Positions 8,460 to 17,499 are shown, numbered from the stretch's first letter. The stretch is DNA of 64,000 bases from Phycobacter sedimenti (GCF_038148855.1 NZ_JBBVGR010000010.1:62001-126000); one strand, 5' to 3'. Notes: a model not told the origin generated them from the sequence alone. Numbers and translations are program-made.

Positions 8460-9770
8460 TTACCCCTTGTCGCGGTTGTCGACGACGCGCTTGGCCTTGC
8501 CCTGGCTGCGCTCGACATCGCCGGGATCGCCGACGATGATCTCGGTCGAAACACCGACCATGTCCTTGATCCGCTTGGTCAGCATCCGGGCCGCCGCGGT
8601 CTTGGACAGCTCATCGGTGGCGTCGGGGTTGGCCTCCACATAGACGCGCATCGCATCCATGCGACCGGACTTGTACAGCTCGATCTGGTAATGCGGCGCC
8701 AGGCCACCGGTCGCCATCAGCTGTTCTTCGACCTGGCTGGGGAAGACATTGACGCCGCGCAGGATGATCATGTCGTCGCTGCGGCCGGTGATCTTTTCCA
8801 TCCGCCGCATGGTGCGGGCGGTGCCGGGCAGCAGGCGGGTCAGGTCGCGGGTGCGGTAGCGCACCATCGGCAGGCCTTCCTTGGTGAGGGTGGTGAAGAC
8901 CAGCTCACCCATTTCACCATCGGGCAGCACTTCACCGGTGACGGGATCGATGATCTCGGGGAGGAAGTGGTCCTCCCAGATGACAGGGCCGTCCTTGGTT
9001 TCCACGCATTCGCTGGCCACGCCCGGCCCCATGATCTCGCTGAGGCCGTAAATATCGACCGCGTGCATGTCAAAGGCCTCTTCGACCTCGCGGCGCATGG
9101 CGTCGGTCCAGGGTTCCGCGCCAAAGACACCCACCTGAAGCGAGCTTTCGCGTGGGTCCAGACCCACCTTGTGATACTGCTCAAGAATGTTCAGCATGTA
9201 GGAGGGCGTCACCATGATGCCGTCAGGCTGGAAATCGGTGATGAGGCCCACCTGTTTCTCGGTCTGACCGCCCGACATTGGCACCACCGTGGCGCCAAGG
9301 CGTTCGATCCCGTAATGAGCGCCAAGGCCGCCGGTGAACAGACCATAGCCATAGGCGTTGTGCACCATGTTGCCCTTGCGCAGACCGGCAGCGCGAAGGG
9401 AGCGCGCGACCAGATCGGCCCAGTTGTCGATGTCACCCTTGGTGTAGCCCACGACCGTCGGCTTGCCCGTGGTGCCGGAGGAGGCATGCAGGCGGATGAT
9501 CTCTTCGCGCGGCACGGCAAAAAGGCCAAAGGGATAGTTGTCGCGCAGGTCGTTCTTGTAGGTGAAGGGAAACTTCGCAAGGTCCGACAGCTGCTGAAGG
9601 TCATCGGGGTGCACACCCGCCTCGTCGAACCGCTGCTTGTACATCCGCACGTTGTCATAGGCATGGCGCAACGACCACTTCAGCCGCTCCAGCTGGAGGC
9701 TGCGGATTTCGTCGATGGAGGCGATTTCAATCGGATCAAGATCGGCTTTGTTCGGGGTCAGGTCTTTCAT
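8460..9770 (-). CDS. paaK: Phenylacetate-CoA ligase PaaK
   Basis: PaaK activates phenylacetate to phenylacetyl-CoA with ATP and CoA, the first committed step of aerobic phenylacetate degradation. The 436 residues match the family length. The adenylate-forming P-loop SSGTTGKPTV is at about residues 95-104. LSEIMGPGVA and the C-terminal YRTRDLT and RSDDMIILRGVNVFPSQVE segments carry the A5-A8-type motifs. The start has GGAG nearby. It lies 14 bases downstream of paaI in the paaG-paaI-paaK-tetR operon. Confidence 0.95.
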   Translation of the reverse strand: MKDLTPNKADLDPIEIASIDEIRSLQLERLKWSLRHAYDNVRMYKQRFDEAGVHPDDLQQLSDLAKFPFTYKNDLRDNYPFGLFAVPREEIIRLHASSGTTGKPTVVGYTKGDIDNWADLVARSLRAAGLRKGNMVHNAYGYGLFTGGLGAHYGIERLGATVVPMSGGQTEKQVGLITDFQPDGIMVTPSYMLNILEQYHKVGLDPRESSLQVGVFGAEPWTDAMRREVEEAFDMHAVDIYGLSEIMGPGVASECVETKDGPVIWEDHFLPEIIDPVTGEVLPDGEMGELVFTTLTKEGLPMVRYRTRDLTRLLPGTARTMRRMEKITGRSDDMIILRGVNVFPSQVEEQLMATGGLAPHYQIELYKSGRMDAMRVYVEANPDATDELSKTAAARMLTKRIKDMVGVSTEIIVGDPGDVERSQGKAKRVVDNRDKG

Positions 9771-9784
9771 GGCGTGCTCCTCAC

Positions 9785-10216
9785 CTACTCTTCGAAAAGA
9801 TGACCCTTGATCGCGCGGGACAGGCCCCGAAACTCTGCGATCACCAGGTCATCCTGATTTTTGACGGTCACATCGTAAATGCCACTGCGCCCGGTCAATG
9901 AAACCTCTTGCGCGGTGGCGGTCAGCCGGTCGCCCAGGCGACCCGGCGCGGTATAGGTAATGGCGTTGCTCTGCGCCACGGTCGACTGGTTGCGACTGTT
10001 GCAGGCAAAGGCAAAGGCGCTGTCAGCCAGCATGAAGGTCACGCCACCATGGCAGATACCATGACCGTTGCAATGGTGCGCCTCCACCGTCAGCTGCAGC
10101 ACGGCGCGGCCTTCATCGACCGCGGCAATCTCCATCCCGGCCCATTTCGACGCATTGTCGCTGGCCCACATGGCGGCGCAGGATCTCTCGGCGCGTTCTT
10201 TTGGTGTCATGCTCAT
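9785..10216 (-). CDS. paaI: Hydroxyphenylacetyl-CoA thioesterase PaaI
   Basis: This 143-residue hotdog-fold thioesterase has the PaaI signature HCNGHGICHGGVTFMLADSAF around residues 48-68, including the catalytic Asp region and the substrate-binding HGG. In the paa pathway it hydrolyses stalled ring-hydroxylated CoA esters and so recovers CoA from dead ends. Its ATG overlaps the paaG stop by four bases, and paaK follows after 14 bases, so the three genes are translationally and transcriptionally linked. Confidence 0.92.
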   Translation of the reverse strand: MSMTPKERAERSCAAMWASDNASKWAGMEIAAVDEGRAVLQLTVEAHHCNGHGICHGGVTFMLADSAFAFACNSRNQSTVAQSNAITYTAPGRLGDRLTATAQEVSLTGRSGIYDVTVKNQDDLVIAEFRGLSRAIKGHLFEE

Positions 10217-10998
10217 TTGCCTTTGAAGACCGGCTGGCGTTTTTCAAGGAAGGAGGCGACACCCTCGGCATAATCGGCGCTTTCGCCGCAGGTTTTCATC
10301 GCATCTGCTTCCATCTCCAGATGGTCGGTCAGCGTGTCCACGGCTGCGGCCTGAATGCACTGTTTGGTCAGGCCCATGCCAAGGGTCGGCCCGTTGCCGA
10401 ACCGCTCGGCCATGGCGCGCGCCTCTGTCATGAGTTCGTCATCGGGCAGCGCCTTCCAGATCAGCCCCCAGTCTTCGGCTTTTTTCGCGGGCAGCGGCTC
10501 GGCGGTAAAGGCCAAGCCCTTGGCACGCGCCTCACCCAACAGGCGCGGCAGATGCCAGCTGCCGCCGGTATCGGGGATCAGGCCGACCTTGGAGAAGGAC
10601 TGGATGAACTTGGCGCTTTCGGCGGCCAGAACCACGTCACAGGCCAGCGCGATGTTGGCCCCTGCCCCGGCAGCGACGCCATTGACAGCGCAGATCACCG
10701 GGAAGTTCAGGGAGCGGATCAGCCGCACCAGCGGCGCATAGAAGGTGCGCACGGTATTGCCGAGGTCCGGCGGGCCGTCCATCTTGCGCGGATCGCGGTC
10801 ACCCAGATCCTGCCCCGCACAAAATCCCCGGCCAGCGCCCGTCAGCAGAACCGCACGGGCACCGCCATCACGGGCGGCCTCCAATGCGGCGCGCAAGGCA
10901 TAATGCATTTCATCATTAAAGCTGTTCAGACGGTCCGGGCGGTTGAGGGTGATTTCCACCCAGGTCCCATGATCCGCAACCAGTATCGAGTCGGTCAT
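10213..10998 (-). CDS. paaG: 2-(1,2-epoxy-1,2-dihydrophenyl)acetyl-CoA isomerase PaaG
   Basis: This crotonase-superfamily protein has about 261 residues. It carries the oxyanion-hole segments GRGFCAGQDLGDRDPR and NGVAAGAGANIALACD with the family Asp in the second region. PaaG converts the ring-1,2-epoxide of phenylacetyl-CoA to oxepin-CoA, and can act as a delta3-delta2 enoyl-CoA isomerase later in the pathway. The start at 10998 (MTDSILVADH) has GGGGGAG upstream; an in-frame ATG at 11055 would add unconserved residues. It is the first gene of the minus-strand operon and divergent from paaZ. Confidence 0.93.
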   Translation of the reverse strand: MTDSILVADHGTWVEITLNRPDRLNSFNDEMHYALRAALEAARDGGARAVLLTGAGRGFCAGQDLGDRDPRKMDGPPDLGNTVRTFYAPLVRLIRSLNFPVICAVNGVAAGAGANIALACDVVLAAESAKFIQSFSKVGLIPDTGGSWHLPRLLGEARAKGLAFTAEPLPAKKAEDWGLIWKALPDDELMTEARAMAERFGNGPTLGMGLTKQCIQAAAVDTLTDHLEMEADAMKTCGESADYAEGVASFLEKRQPVFKGK

Positions 10999-11083
10999 TG
11001 CCCGCTCCCCCATGTCATTCCCTCCCGCACGCCCGTGTTTTCTTGCCGAAAACACCAGGCCAGCGGCCTCTTGGACAATTTTC

Positions 11084-11112
11084 TTGCATAAACCGACCGG
11101 ACGGTCAATATA
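11084..11112 (+). promoter_or_regulatory. paaZ promoter with TetR/PaaR-type operator in the spacer
   Basis: A -35-like TTGCAT (11084-11089) and a -10-like AATATA (11107-11112) are separated by 17 bases. The spacer is filled by ACCGACCGGACGGT (11092-11105), a palindrome except for one symmetric position pair. A repressor bound there would block RNA polymerase. The site lies between the divergent paaG and paaZ genes and could act on both. The candidate binders are the TetR-family product at 7855-8451 and the PaaX-type product at 13284-14087. Confidence 0.6.
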
Positions 11113-11187
11113 TATCGCAATTCAATCAGGCCCCGCGCGTCGCCCTCGGATTGTTGTGGCGCGGCAGGGCAACCTAGGGAGAGAGCA

Positions 11188-13218
11188 ATGAGCCTTCTTG
11201 AGATTTCCAGCTATGCCGCCGGGCAGTGGGTGAAACCCGGCGCGGGCGCGCGCAACATCGCCAGCGCCGTCACCGGCGCCGTCATCGCCACCGCAGGCAA
11301 TGATGATCTTGATGTGCAGGCAATGCTGGACCATGCGCGCAACGTGGGCGGCCCCGCCCTGCGCAAGCTGACCTTCCACGACCGCGCCCGCATGTTGAAA
11401 GCGCTGTCCACAGAGCTGGGCAAGCACAAGGACGCGCTTTACGATCTGTCGTTCCACACCGGCGCCACGCAATCGGATCACATGATCGACATCGACGGCG
11501 GCATCGGCACCATGTTCGTCTTTGCCTCCAAAGGCCGGCGCGAGATGCCCGATGGTCATGTCTACCTTGACGGCGATCTGGAGCAGCTGAGCCGCACCGG
11601 CAGTTTCCTTGGCCAGCACATCTGCACGCCGCTGCAAGGGGTTGCGGTCCATATCAACGCCTTCAACTTCCCGGTCTGGGGGATGCTTGAAAAACTCGCC
11701 CCCACCCTGCTGGCCGGTGTGCCTGCCATCGTGAAGCCCGCAACCGCGACCTGCTATGTGACCGAACTGGCCGTGAAGATCATGCTGGACAGCGGCATCC
11801 TGCCCGAAGGCGCGCTGCAGCTTGTGTCCGGCGGCATCGGCGACATGCTGGACCGTCTCGGCTGCCAGGATGTGGTCAGCTTCACCGGCTCTGCCGACAC
11901 CGCGCTGAAACTGCGCAATACCCCGGCTATCCTGGAAAACTCGGTGCGTTTCGTGGCCGAGCAGGACAGCCTCAACGCCTCGATCCTGGGGCCTGACGCG
12001 GTGCCCGGCACGCCGGAGTTCGATCTCTTCATCAAGGAAGTCTCCCGCGAGATGACCGCTAAGGCGGGTCAGAAATGTACCGCCGTGCGCCGCATCATCG
12101 CGCCCGAAGCACAGGTGCAAGCGGTGATCGAAGCGCTTTCGGCACGTCTGTCGAAAGTGGTGATCGGCGATCCGCGTCTGGAAACCACCCGCATGGGCGC
12201 GCTGGTCTCGAACAGCCAGAAACGCGACGTGCTGGAAAAGGCGGCGCTGATCGGCACCGAGGCAACGCGGGTCTTTGGTGACCCCGAGAACTTCACCGTG
12301 GAAGGCGCCGATGCCGAACAGGGCGCTTTCGTGCCGCCGATGCTGTTTCACTGCGAGAACCCCGACACTGCCCAGCGCGTCCACGACACCGAAGCATTCG
12401 GTCCTGTCTCCACCGTGATGGGCTACCGCGATCTGAACCACGCCATCGAGATCGCCAACCGCGGCCAGGGCTCGCTTGTCGCCTCGGTCATCACCCATGA
12501 TCCGGCGGTGGCGCGTCAGGTGGCGCTTGGTGCCGGCGCCTTCCACGGACGCCTCTATTTCAACAACCGCGACTCGATGAAGGAGTCCACCGGTCACGGC
12601 TCCCCGCTGCCCCACATGGTGCATGGCGGTCCGGGCCGTGCGGGCGGCGGCGAGGAAATGGGCGGCGTGCGCGGTGTGAAACACTACATGCAGCGCACCG
12701 CAATCCAGGGCAGCCCCGACATCCTGTCGGCCATCGGCGAAAAATGGGTGCCGGGCGGCGCTGAAATCACCGGCCCCGCGCATCCCTTCACCCGCAAGTA
12801 TGGTGAATTGTCCATCGGCGAGACGCTTCACACCGACCCACGCACCGTCACACTTGAGGATATCGAACATTTCGCCCATTTCACCGGCGACACCTTCTAT
12901 GCCCATATGGACGATGCCGCAGCCAAGCGGAACCCGTTCTTTCCGGGCCGCGTGGCGCATGGGTATCTCCTTCTGTCTTTTGCTGCGGGCCTGTTCGTGC
13001 AGCCGGACGAAGGTCCGGTTCTGGCCAATACCGGCCTTGACGGCTTGCGTTTCATGAAGCCGGTTTCGGCAGGCGACAGCATCAAGGTACGCCTCACCGT
13101 CAAGAAGAAGACCCCCCGCAACGAGGAATATGGCGAGGTGCGCTGGCACGTGACCCTGACCAACCAGGACAATGACCTGGTGGCGGAATACGAGCTTCTG
13201 ACCATGAATGCCTTCTGA
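11188..13218 (+). CDS. paaZ: Bifunctional oxepin-CoA hydrolase / 3-oxo-5,6-dehydrosuberyl-CoA semialdehyde dehydrogenase PaaZ
   Basis: PaaZ opens the oxepin-CoA ring with its C-terminal MaoC-type hydratase domain and oxidises the resulting aldehyde with its N-terminal aldehyde dehydrogenase domain. The 676 residues show the full fusion. The aldehyde dehydrogenase part (about 1-520) has the general base Glu at about 258 (VAEQDSLN) and the nucleophile Cys297 (GQKCTAVRR). The MaoC part (about 545-676) has HFTGDTFYAHMDD. Both active sites look intact, so tropone-type shunting is not expected from this copy. GGGAGAGAG precedes the ATG. Confidence 0.96.
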   Translation: MSLLEISSYAAGQWVKPGAGARNIASAVTGAVIATAGNDDLDVQAMLDHARNVGGPALRKLTFHDRARMLKALSTELGKHKDALYDLSFHTGATQSDHMIDIDGGIGTMFVFASKGRREMPDGHVYLDGDLEQLSRTGSFLGQHICTPLQGVAVHINAFNFPVWGMLEKLAPTLLAGVPAIVKPATATCYVTELAVKIMLDSGILPEGALQLVSGGIGDMLDRLGCQDVVSFTGSADTALKLRNTPAILENSVRFVAEQDSLNASILGPDAVPGTPEFDLFIKEVSREMTAKAGQKCTAVRRIIAPEAQVQAVIEALSARLSKVVIGDPRLETTRMGALVSNSQKRDVLEKAALIGTEATRVFGDPENFTVEGADAEQGAFVPPMLFHCENPDTAQRVHDTEAFGPVSTVMGYRDLNHAIEIANRGQGSLVASVITHDPAVARQVALGAGAFHGRLYFNNRDSMKESTGHGSPLPHMVHGGPGRAGGGEEMGGVRGVKHYMQRTAIQGSPDILSAIGEKWVPGGAEITGPAHPFTRKYGELSIGETLHTDPRTVTLEDIEHFAHFTGDTFYAHMDDAAAKRNPFFPGRVAHGYLLLSFAAGLFVQPDEGPVLANTGLDGLRFMKPVSAGDSIKVRLTVKKKTPRNEEYGEVRWHVTLTNQDNDLVAEYELLTMNAF

Positions 13219-13245
13219 TAGAAGGCGGCAAACAAACGACGAATC

Positions 13246-13283
13246 TGCCCGGGCTGGCGCAACTGGCCCGGGCATTCTATTCT
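13246..13283 (+). terminator. Terminator after paaZ
   Basis: TGCCCGGGC and GCCCGGGCA form a 9-bp stem with an 11-base loop, followed by TTCTATTCT. It ends immediately before the possible paaX start codons, so paaX may be read mainly from its own signals or by readthrough. Confidence 0.65.
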
Positions 13284-14087
13284 GTGAGGATGAGCACAGA
13301 ACAAAACCAGTGGTTCGACGCCAGTGTCGCCCAGTTGAACGATCCGCAGAACCTGCGGGTCTGGTCCATCATCGTCTCGCTGTTTGGCGATCTGGCCCAG
13401 AAGGAAGGCGCTCAGATCAGTGGCGGCGCGCTGACGCGCATCATCACGCCCATGGGGATCAAACCCGAGGCGATCCGCGTCGCATTGCACCGTCTGCGCA
13501 AAGATGGCTGGATTGAAAGCGCCCGCTCGGGGCGGGCCTCGGTCCACTATCTGACCCCCTTCGGACGCAGCCAGTCCGCTGCCGTGACGCCGCGCATCTA
13601 TGAACGAAACCCGCCTGCGCCAACCGACTGGCATCTGCTGATCTCGGAAGAAGGCGCCGGGCAAGACACGCTCGAGGATGTGCTCTTTCTGCCAAACTAT
13701 GTCGCGGTGAACCGGCACACGGCGCTTGGCCATGGTCGGATCCCGGGCAACCTTGACGATCTTCTGGCCATCGAAGTGTCCGACATCTCGGTGCCCGACT
13801 GGTTGAAGGACCGGCTGTTCCCGCAGGATCTGCAAGAGGCCTGCGAAACCCTTGACCGCGCGCTGAATGACATTACCGCCCCACCCGCAGGTCTGGACGC
13901 AGCCCAGATCGCCACCCTGCGCACCCTGATCGTGCACCGCTGGCGGCGGATCGTGTTGCGCCATCCGGGGCTGCCGCCGCTGTTCCACCCGACCAGCTGG
14001 ACCGGTGAAAGCTGCCGCAGCCGGGTCTTTGCGCTGCTGGATTCCCTGCCCTCGCCCGCCCTCACCGATTTGAACGCAGCTCCGTAG
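13284..14087 (+). CDS. paaX: PaaX-family transcriptional regulator
   Basis: PaaX proteins are GntR-like repressors of phenylacetate genes that are released by phenylacetyl-CoA. The N-terminus has a winged-helix segment (SGGALTRIITPMGIKPEAIR) followed by VALHRLRKDGWIESARSGR, the PaaX signature. The C-terminal half ends in VHRWRRIVLRHPGLPPLF, also typical. The length of 267 residues fits. The start is either GTG at 13284 or ATG at 13290. Neither has a well-spaced ribosome-binding site, and a terminator hairpin lies directly upstream. Together with the TetR gene, this gives two candidate regulators for one pathway. Confidence 0.88.
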   Translation: MRMSTEQNQWFDASVAQLNDPQNLRVWSIIVSLFGDLAQKEGAQISGGALTRIITPMGIKPEAIRVALHRLRKDGWIESARSGRASVHYLTPFGRSQSAAVTPRIYERNPPAPTDWHLLISEEGAGQDTLEDVLFLPNYVAVNRHTALGHGRIPGNLDDLLAIEVSDISVPDWLKDRLFPQDLQEACETLDRALNDITAPPAGLDAAQIATLRTLIVHRWRRIVLRHPGLPPLFHPTSWTGESCRSRVFALLDSLPSPALTDLNAAP

Positions 14088-14139
14088 CGTCCTTTGCCGG
14101 TCCCTTTTTCCCGGCCCCTTTCAGACAAGAGGATTGTAA

Positions 14140-15102
14140 ATGTCGGCCCTCAGCGCAATCTCCCTCGCGGCCCTTGCCCTGCCAACAGCTCTCTTGTGGG
14201 CGGCGCATCTCAGCACCCGTCGGATGGCGCGGGAGGCCGAGGCCCTGGTGCCGCCCGTCGGCCAGTTTCACCAGACACCCCACGGGCGGCTGCATTACGT
14301 GGAGACGGGGCCGAGCAAGGCCCAGCCACTGGTTTTTATTCACGGTCTGTCCGGGCAGTTGCAGCATTTCACCTATGCGCTGGCCGATCGGATGGCTGCG
14401 GATTTTCGCGTGATCGCGCTGGACCGCCCAGGTTGCGGATATTCCACCCGCAACAGCGACAGCCTCGCGCGGCTGCCAGCGCAGGCAGAGATGATCCAGA
14501 ACCTGCTGGATGCAAAGGGGATCAAGGATCCGGTGCTGGTCGGCCATTCACTGGGTGGTGCCGTCTCTTTGGCCATGGCGCTGGCGGCACCGAAAAAGGT
14601 CCGCGGGCTGGCCCTGCTGGCCCCCTTGACTCACCCCTCGCCGGGCGGGGCAGAGGTGTTCAAGGGCCTGATCGTTCATTCACCAATGATGAGGCGCCTG
14701 ATGGCGAACACGGTGGCGATTCCCGCTGCCAAGCGTACCGCGAATGCGGTCCTCACCCAGATTTTTGCGCCCGAGGTCTGCCCCGAGGATTTCCTCGACC
14801 GCGCAGGCGGCATATTGGGTCTGCGTCCGCAAAGCTTCATCGCGGCTTCGGCCGATGCAACGTTTCTTTACCCGACGATTGCAGAACAGGCGGCCCGATA
14901 TCTGCGCGAGCTGCGTACGCCCGGCGCGGTGCTGTTCGGCGCCGATGATGCGATATTGAATGCCGAGGAACAGGGCCGCGCGATGGAAACCTTCGGCCTG
15001 AAGTGCCGGATTGAGCCCGGCCTTGGGCACATGCTGCCCATCACTCAGCCTGCCTTGTGTGAAGAATTCATCCGCGCGACGGTGGCCAGCCTGCCGAATT
15101 GA
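14140..15102 (+). CDS. Alpha/beta hydrolase with N-terminal membrane anchor
   Basis: The 320-residue protein begins with a hydrophobic helix (AISLAALALPTALLWAAHL), so it is probably anchored to the inner membrane. It then has an alpha/beta-hydrolase core with the oxyanion strand LVFIHGLSGQ, DRPGCGYS and the nucleophile elbow GHSLGG (serine at about residue 139). A late LGHML gives the likely catalytic histidine. The substrate cannot be told from sequence. AGAGGATTG precedes the ATG. It follows paaX by 52 bases and could be read from the same transcript. Confidence 0.85.
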   Translation: MSALSAISLAALALPTALLWAAHLSTRRMAREAEALVPPVGQFHQTPHGRLHYVETGPSKAQPLVFIHGLSGQLQHFTYALADRMAADFRVIALDRPGCGYSTRNSDSLARLPAQAEMIQNLLDAKGIKDPVLVGHSLGGAVSLAMALAAPKKVRGLALLAPLTHPSPGGAEVFKGLIVHSPMMRRLMANTVAIPAAKRTANAVLTQIFAPEVCPEDFLDRAGGILGLRPQSFIAASADATFLYPTIAEQAARYLRELRTPGAVLFGADDAILNAEEQGRAMETFGLKCRIEPGLGHMLPITQPALCEEFIRATVASLPN

Positions 15103-15130
15103 TGCACGGCAGGCTGGTGTCCCTAATTGC

Positions 15131-16255
15131 TCAGAGCACCTGATCCAGAACGGTTGTCAAACGCTTCAAGGTGCCTTCCACATCGTACAGCTTGTCGAGA
15201 CCGAACAGACCCAGCCGGAACGTGCTGAAGCCTTCGGGCTCGTCGCACTGCAGCGGCACTCCTGCGGCGATCTGCATGCCGAGCGCGGCAAACTTCTTGC
15301 CGTTCTGGATCTCGGGATCGCTGGTGTAGCTGACGACAACACCGGGTGCGCCGAACCCATCGGCGGCCACCGACACAATGCCCTTGCCCTTCAGGTACGC
15401 GCGCACCCCGTCGCCGAGCTGCCATTGCGCATCCCGCAGGCGGTCAAATCCGTAGTCGCGGGTTTCCAGCATAGTGTCTCGGAAGGCGCGCAGGGCATCG
15501 GTGGGCATGGTGGCGTGATAGGCATGGCCGCCGTCCTCATAGGCCTTCATGATCGTGCGCCATTGATTGAGGTTGATGGCGAAACTGTCCGATGTCGTCT
15601 CTTCCAGCCGCTTGAGCGCTGCCTCAGAGAACATCACGAGGCCTGCCGAGGGCGAGGCGCTCCAGCCCTTTTGCGGGGCCGAAATCAGCACATCCACGCC
15701 GGTCGTCTTCATGTCGACCCAGGCGCAGCCCGAAGCGATGCAATCCAGCACCATCAGCGCGCCCACCTCATGGGCGGCAGCGGCCATGGCGGTCACGTAA
15801 TCATCGGGCAGGATCACCCCGGCCGAGGTTTCCACATGGGGCGCAAAGACGATATCCGGCTTCTGCTCGCGAATGGCGGCGACCACATCCTCGATCGGGG
15901 CCGGAGCAAAGGGCGCGGGCGCGCTGTTGCCGGTCTGGCGGGCCTTCATCACCGTGGTCGATGCGGTGAAACCGCCGCTTTCGAAGATCTGGCTCCAGCG
16001 GTAGGAGAACCAGCCATTGCGAACCACCAGCGCATTGGCACCGCGGGCGAACTGGCGCGCCACCGCCTCCATCGCGAAGGTGCCGCCACCGGGCACCAGG
16101 GCGACGGCCTCGGCACCATAGACCTCTTTCAGCATGTCGCTGATGTCGCGCATCACCTGCTGAAATGCCTTGGACATGTGATTGAGCGAGCGGTCGGTGA
16201 ACACCACCGAGAATTCTTCGAGCCCCTCCGGGTCCACGGTATCGAGCAATGCCAT
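15131..16255 (-). CDS. Class V aminotransferase (alanine-glyoxylate / serine-pyruvate type)
   Basis: This is a pyridoxal-phosphate fold type I enzyme of 374 residues. The likely Schiff-base lysine is in SAPQKGWSASPSAGLV (about residue 198), and VPGGGTFAMEAVARQF forms the cofactor phosphate site. The family includes serine-glyoxylate, alanine-glyoxylate and aminoethylphosphonate transaminases, and the exact amino donor cannot be assigned. The start at 16255 has a perfect AGGAGG. Two Lrp/AsnC-type genes lie directly upstream on the same strand and may control it in response to an amino acid. Confidence 0.85.
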   Translation of the reverse strand: MALLDTVDPEGLEEFSVVFTDRSLNHMSKAFQQVMRDISDMLKEVYGAEAVALVPGGGTFAMEAVARQFARGANALVVRNGWFSYRWSQIFESGGFTASTTVMKARQTGNSAPAPFAPAPIEDVVAAIREQKPDIVFAPHVETSAGVILPDDYVTAMAAAAHEVGALMVLDCIASGCAWVDMKTTGVDVLISAPQKGWSASPSAGLVMFSEAALKRLEETTSDSFAINLNQWRTIMKAYEDGGHAYHATMPTDALRAFRDTMLETRDYGFDRLRDAQWQLGDGVRAYLKGKGIVSVAADGFGAPGVVVSYTSDPEIQNGKKFAALGMQIAAGVPLQCDEPEGFSTFRLGLFGLDKLYDVEGTLKRLTTVLDQVL

Positions 16256-16446
16256 CGGTGATCCTCCTTCTTTCATCCCGTCTATCGCTAACGCCCGCAT
16301 TCGCCTTTGGCAAAGTCTACTTTGGCATACCGGACGATGCACTCTGCGCAGGTATGAGCGCAACGCACGAGGAAGCACAGGGCAAAGTGATCCGATCACC
16401 GGGTCCAATGAGGAAACGCCGTTTCCGATCATCGCCAAGCTGCTGC

Positions 16447-16917
16447 CTATCCCAGCGGGCCGGGCCTGCGCTCCTCACTCAGCAGCACGTTTGCATCCAC
16501 GTTTCCGACCCCCGGCAAGGTCATGATCCGGCGGCGCAGGACGCGTTCGAAATCAGCAATATCCCGAGCCGTCACCCGCAGTCGGTAGTCGTACATGCCC
16601 AGCACATGCTCAACCGTCTGCACCTCGGGAATGGCGGAGACTGCGCGCTCGAAATCCTCAAGACTGACGCGGCCCTTGGTCGCCAGTTTGATGCCAAGGA
16701 AGACAGTCACGCCAAAGCCGAGCGCCTTGCTGTCAAGTTCCAGCCGTCGCCCTGCAAGAATGCCCGCCTCCTGCAAACGGCGAATGCGGCGCCATGTGGC
16801 GGGCTGGCTGAGACCAAGGTCCCGCCCCAGCGCCCCGGCGGATCGGGTCGCATCCTGGCCTAGCGCCCGAAGGATGGCATAATCGATATCGTCAAGGTCG
16901 CTGCGGGCGCGGCTCAT
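16447..16917 (-). CDS. Lrp/AsnC-family regulator (second of an overlapping pair)
   Basis: The 156-residue protein has an N-terminal winged helix (AGALGRDLGLSQPATWRRIRRL) and a C-terminal RAM-type ligand domain (VEHVLGMYDYRLRVTARD). Such proteins form dimers to octamers and respond to amino acids. Its ATG overlaps the stop of the upstream Lrp gene by four bases, so the two proteins are made together and could form mixed oligomers. Downstream lies the class V aminotransferase. Confidence 0.88.
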   Translation of the reverse strand: MSRARSDLDDIDYAILRALGQDATRSAGALGRDLGLSQPATWRRIRRLQEAGILAGRRLELDSKALGFGVTVFLGIKLATKGRVSLEDFERAVSAIPEVQTVEHVLGMYDYRLRVTARDIADFERVLRRRIMTLPGVGNVDANVLLSEERRPGPLG

Positions 16918-17369
16918 AACGGCAGGCTTTCGTTCGACTTGATCCGTGCCACATGCATCAGCGCCTCGATATCTGTGATATGCGGCAGGGTCAGGATCCG
17001 GGCGCGGTAGATCTGCTGATAATGCGGCATATCGCGGGCAATCACTGAAAGGCGCACATCAACCTGCCCCAGGAAGGTCTGGATTTCCAGCACCTCCGGG
17101 ATCTGGCGCGCGGCCTCGATGAACTCGTCAAAGGCGCGCGGATTGGTCTTGTCCAGCGTCACCCTGAGCGAAACCTCCACCGCATAGCCAAGCGCGCGCC
17201 AGTCAATCACCGCCTGCTGGCCCAGGATCACCCCCGCCTCGCGCAGTTTCTCCAGCCGTCGCGACAGGCGCGAGGAGGTCAGCCCCAGCCGATCGGCCAG
17301 GTCCGGAATCGATTGTTCCGGCTCGCTTTGCATATGGCGCAGAATGCGCCGATCGAGATCATCAAGCAT
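16914..17369 (-). CDS. Lrp/AsnC-family regulator (first of an overlapping pair)
   Basis: The 151-residue protein has the same architecture as its neighbour: a winged helix (IPDLADRLGLTSSRLSRRLEKLREAG) and a RAM domain (IQTFLGQVDVRLSVIARD). It is divergent from ilvC with about 130 bases between the start codons. That region contains the palindrome TTCGCGAA (17392-17399), so branched-chain amino acid control of ilvC and autoregulation are plausible. This regulatory link is inferred from position alone. Confidence 0.88.
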   Translation of the reverse strand: MLDDLDRRILRHMQSEPEQSIPDLADRLGLTSSRLSRRLEKLREAGVILGQQAVIDWRALGYAVEVSLRVTLDKTNPRAFDEFIEAARQIPEVLEIQTFLGQVDVRLSVIARDMPHYQQIYRARILTLPHITDIEALMHVARIKSNESLPL

Positions 17370-17499
17370 GTTTTCTTCATTATACCATCATTTCGCGAAT
17401 GACTATTGCAATCAGCCAGCAAATAATGCGTCAACCTCCATCGCAATTTCCGGTCGCCGCCTTATGCTCGCCTTCAAACGTCAACCGGAGGATTTTGAC

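Noticed and set aside
11122..13275. A 717-codon open frame antisense to paaZ
   Set aside because: It mirrors a clearly recognisable gene in GC-rich DNA, has low-complexity His/Gly/Ala-rich content and no recognisable domain. The same applies to long antisense frames over ctaD (39363-41321), gltS (28232-29653), glyS (26597-28225) and ilvC (17431-18801).
8460..14087. Tropodithietic acid gene cluster
   Set aside because: The paa genes present are the catabolic set and PaaZ keeps both active sites; no tda genes are visible.
17370..17499. Isoleucine-type attenuator ahead of ilvC
   Set aside because: A frame with a few Ile codons starts at 17399 but runs into ilvC in another phase, and no competing hairpins are visible.
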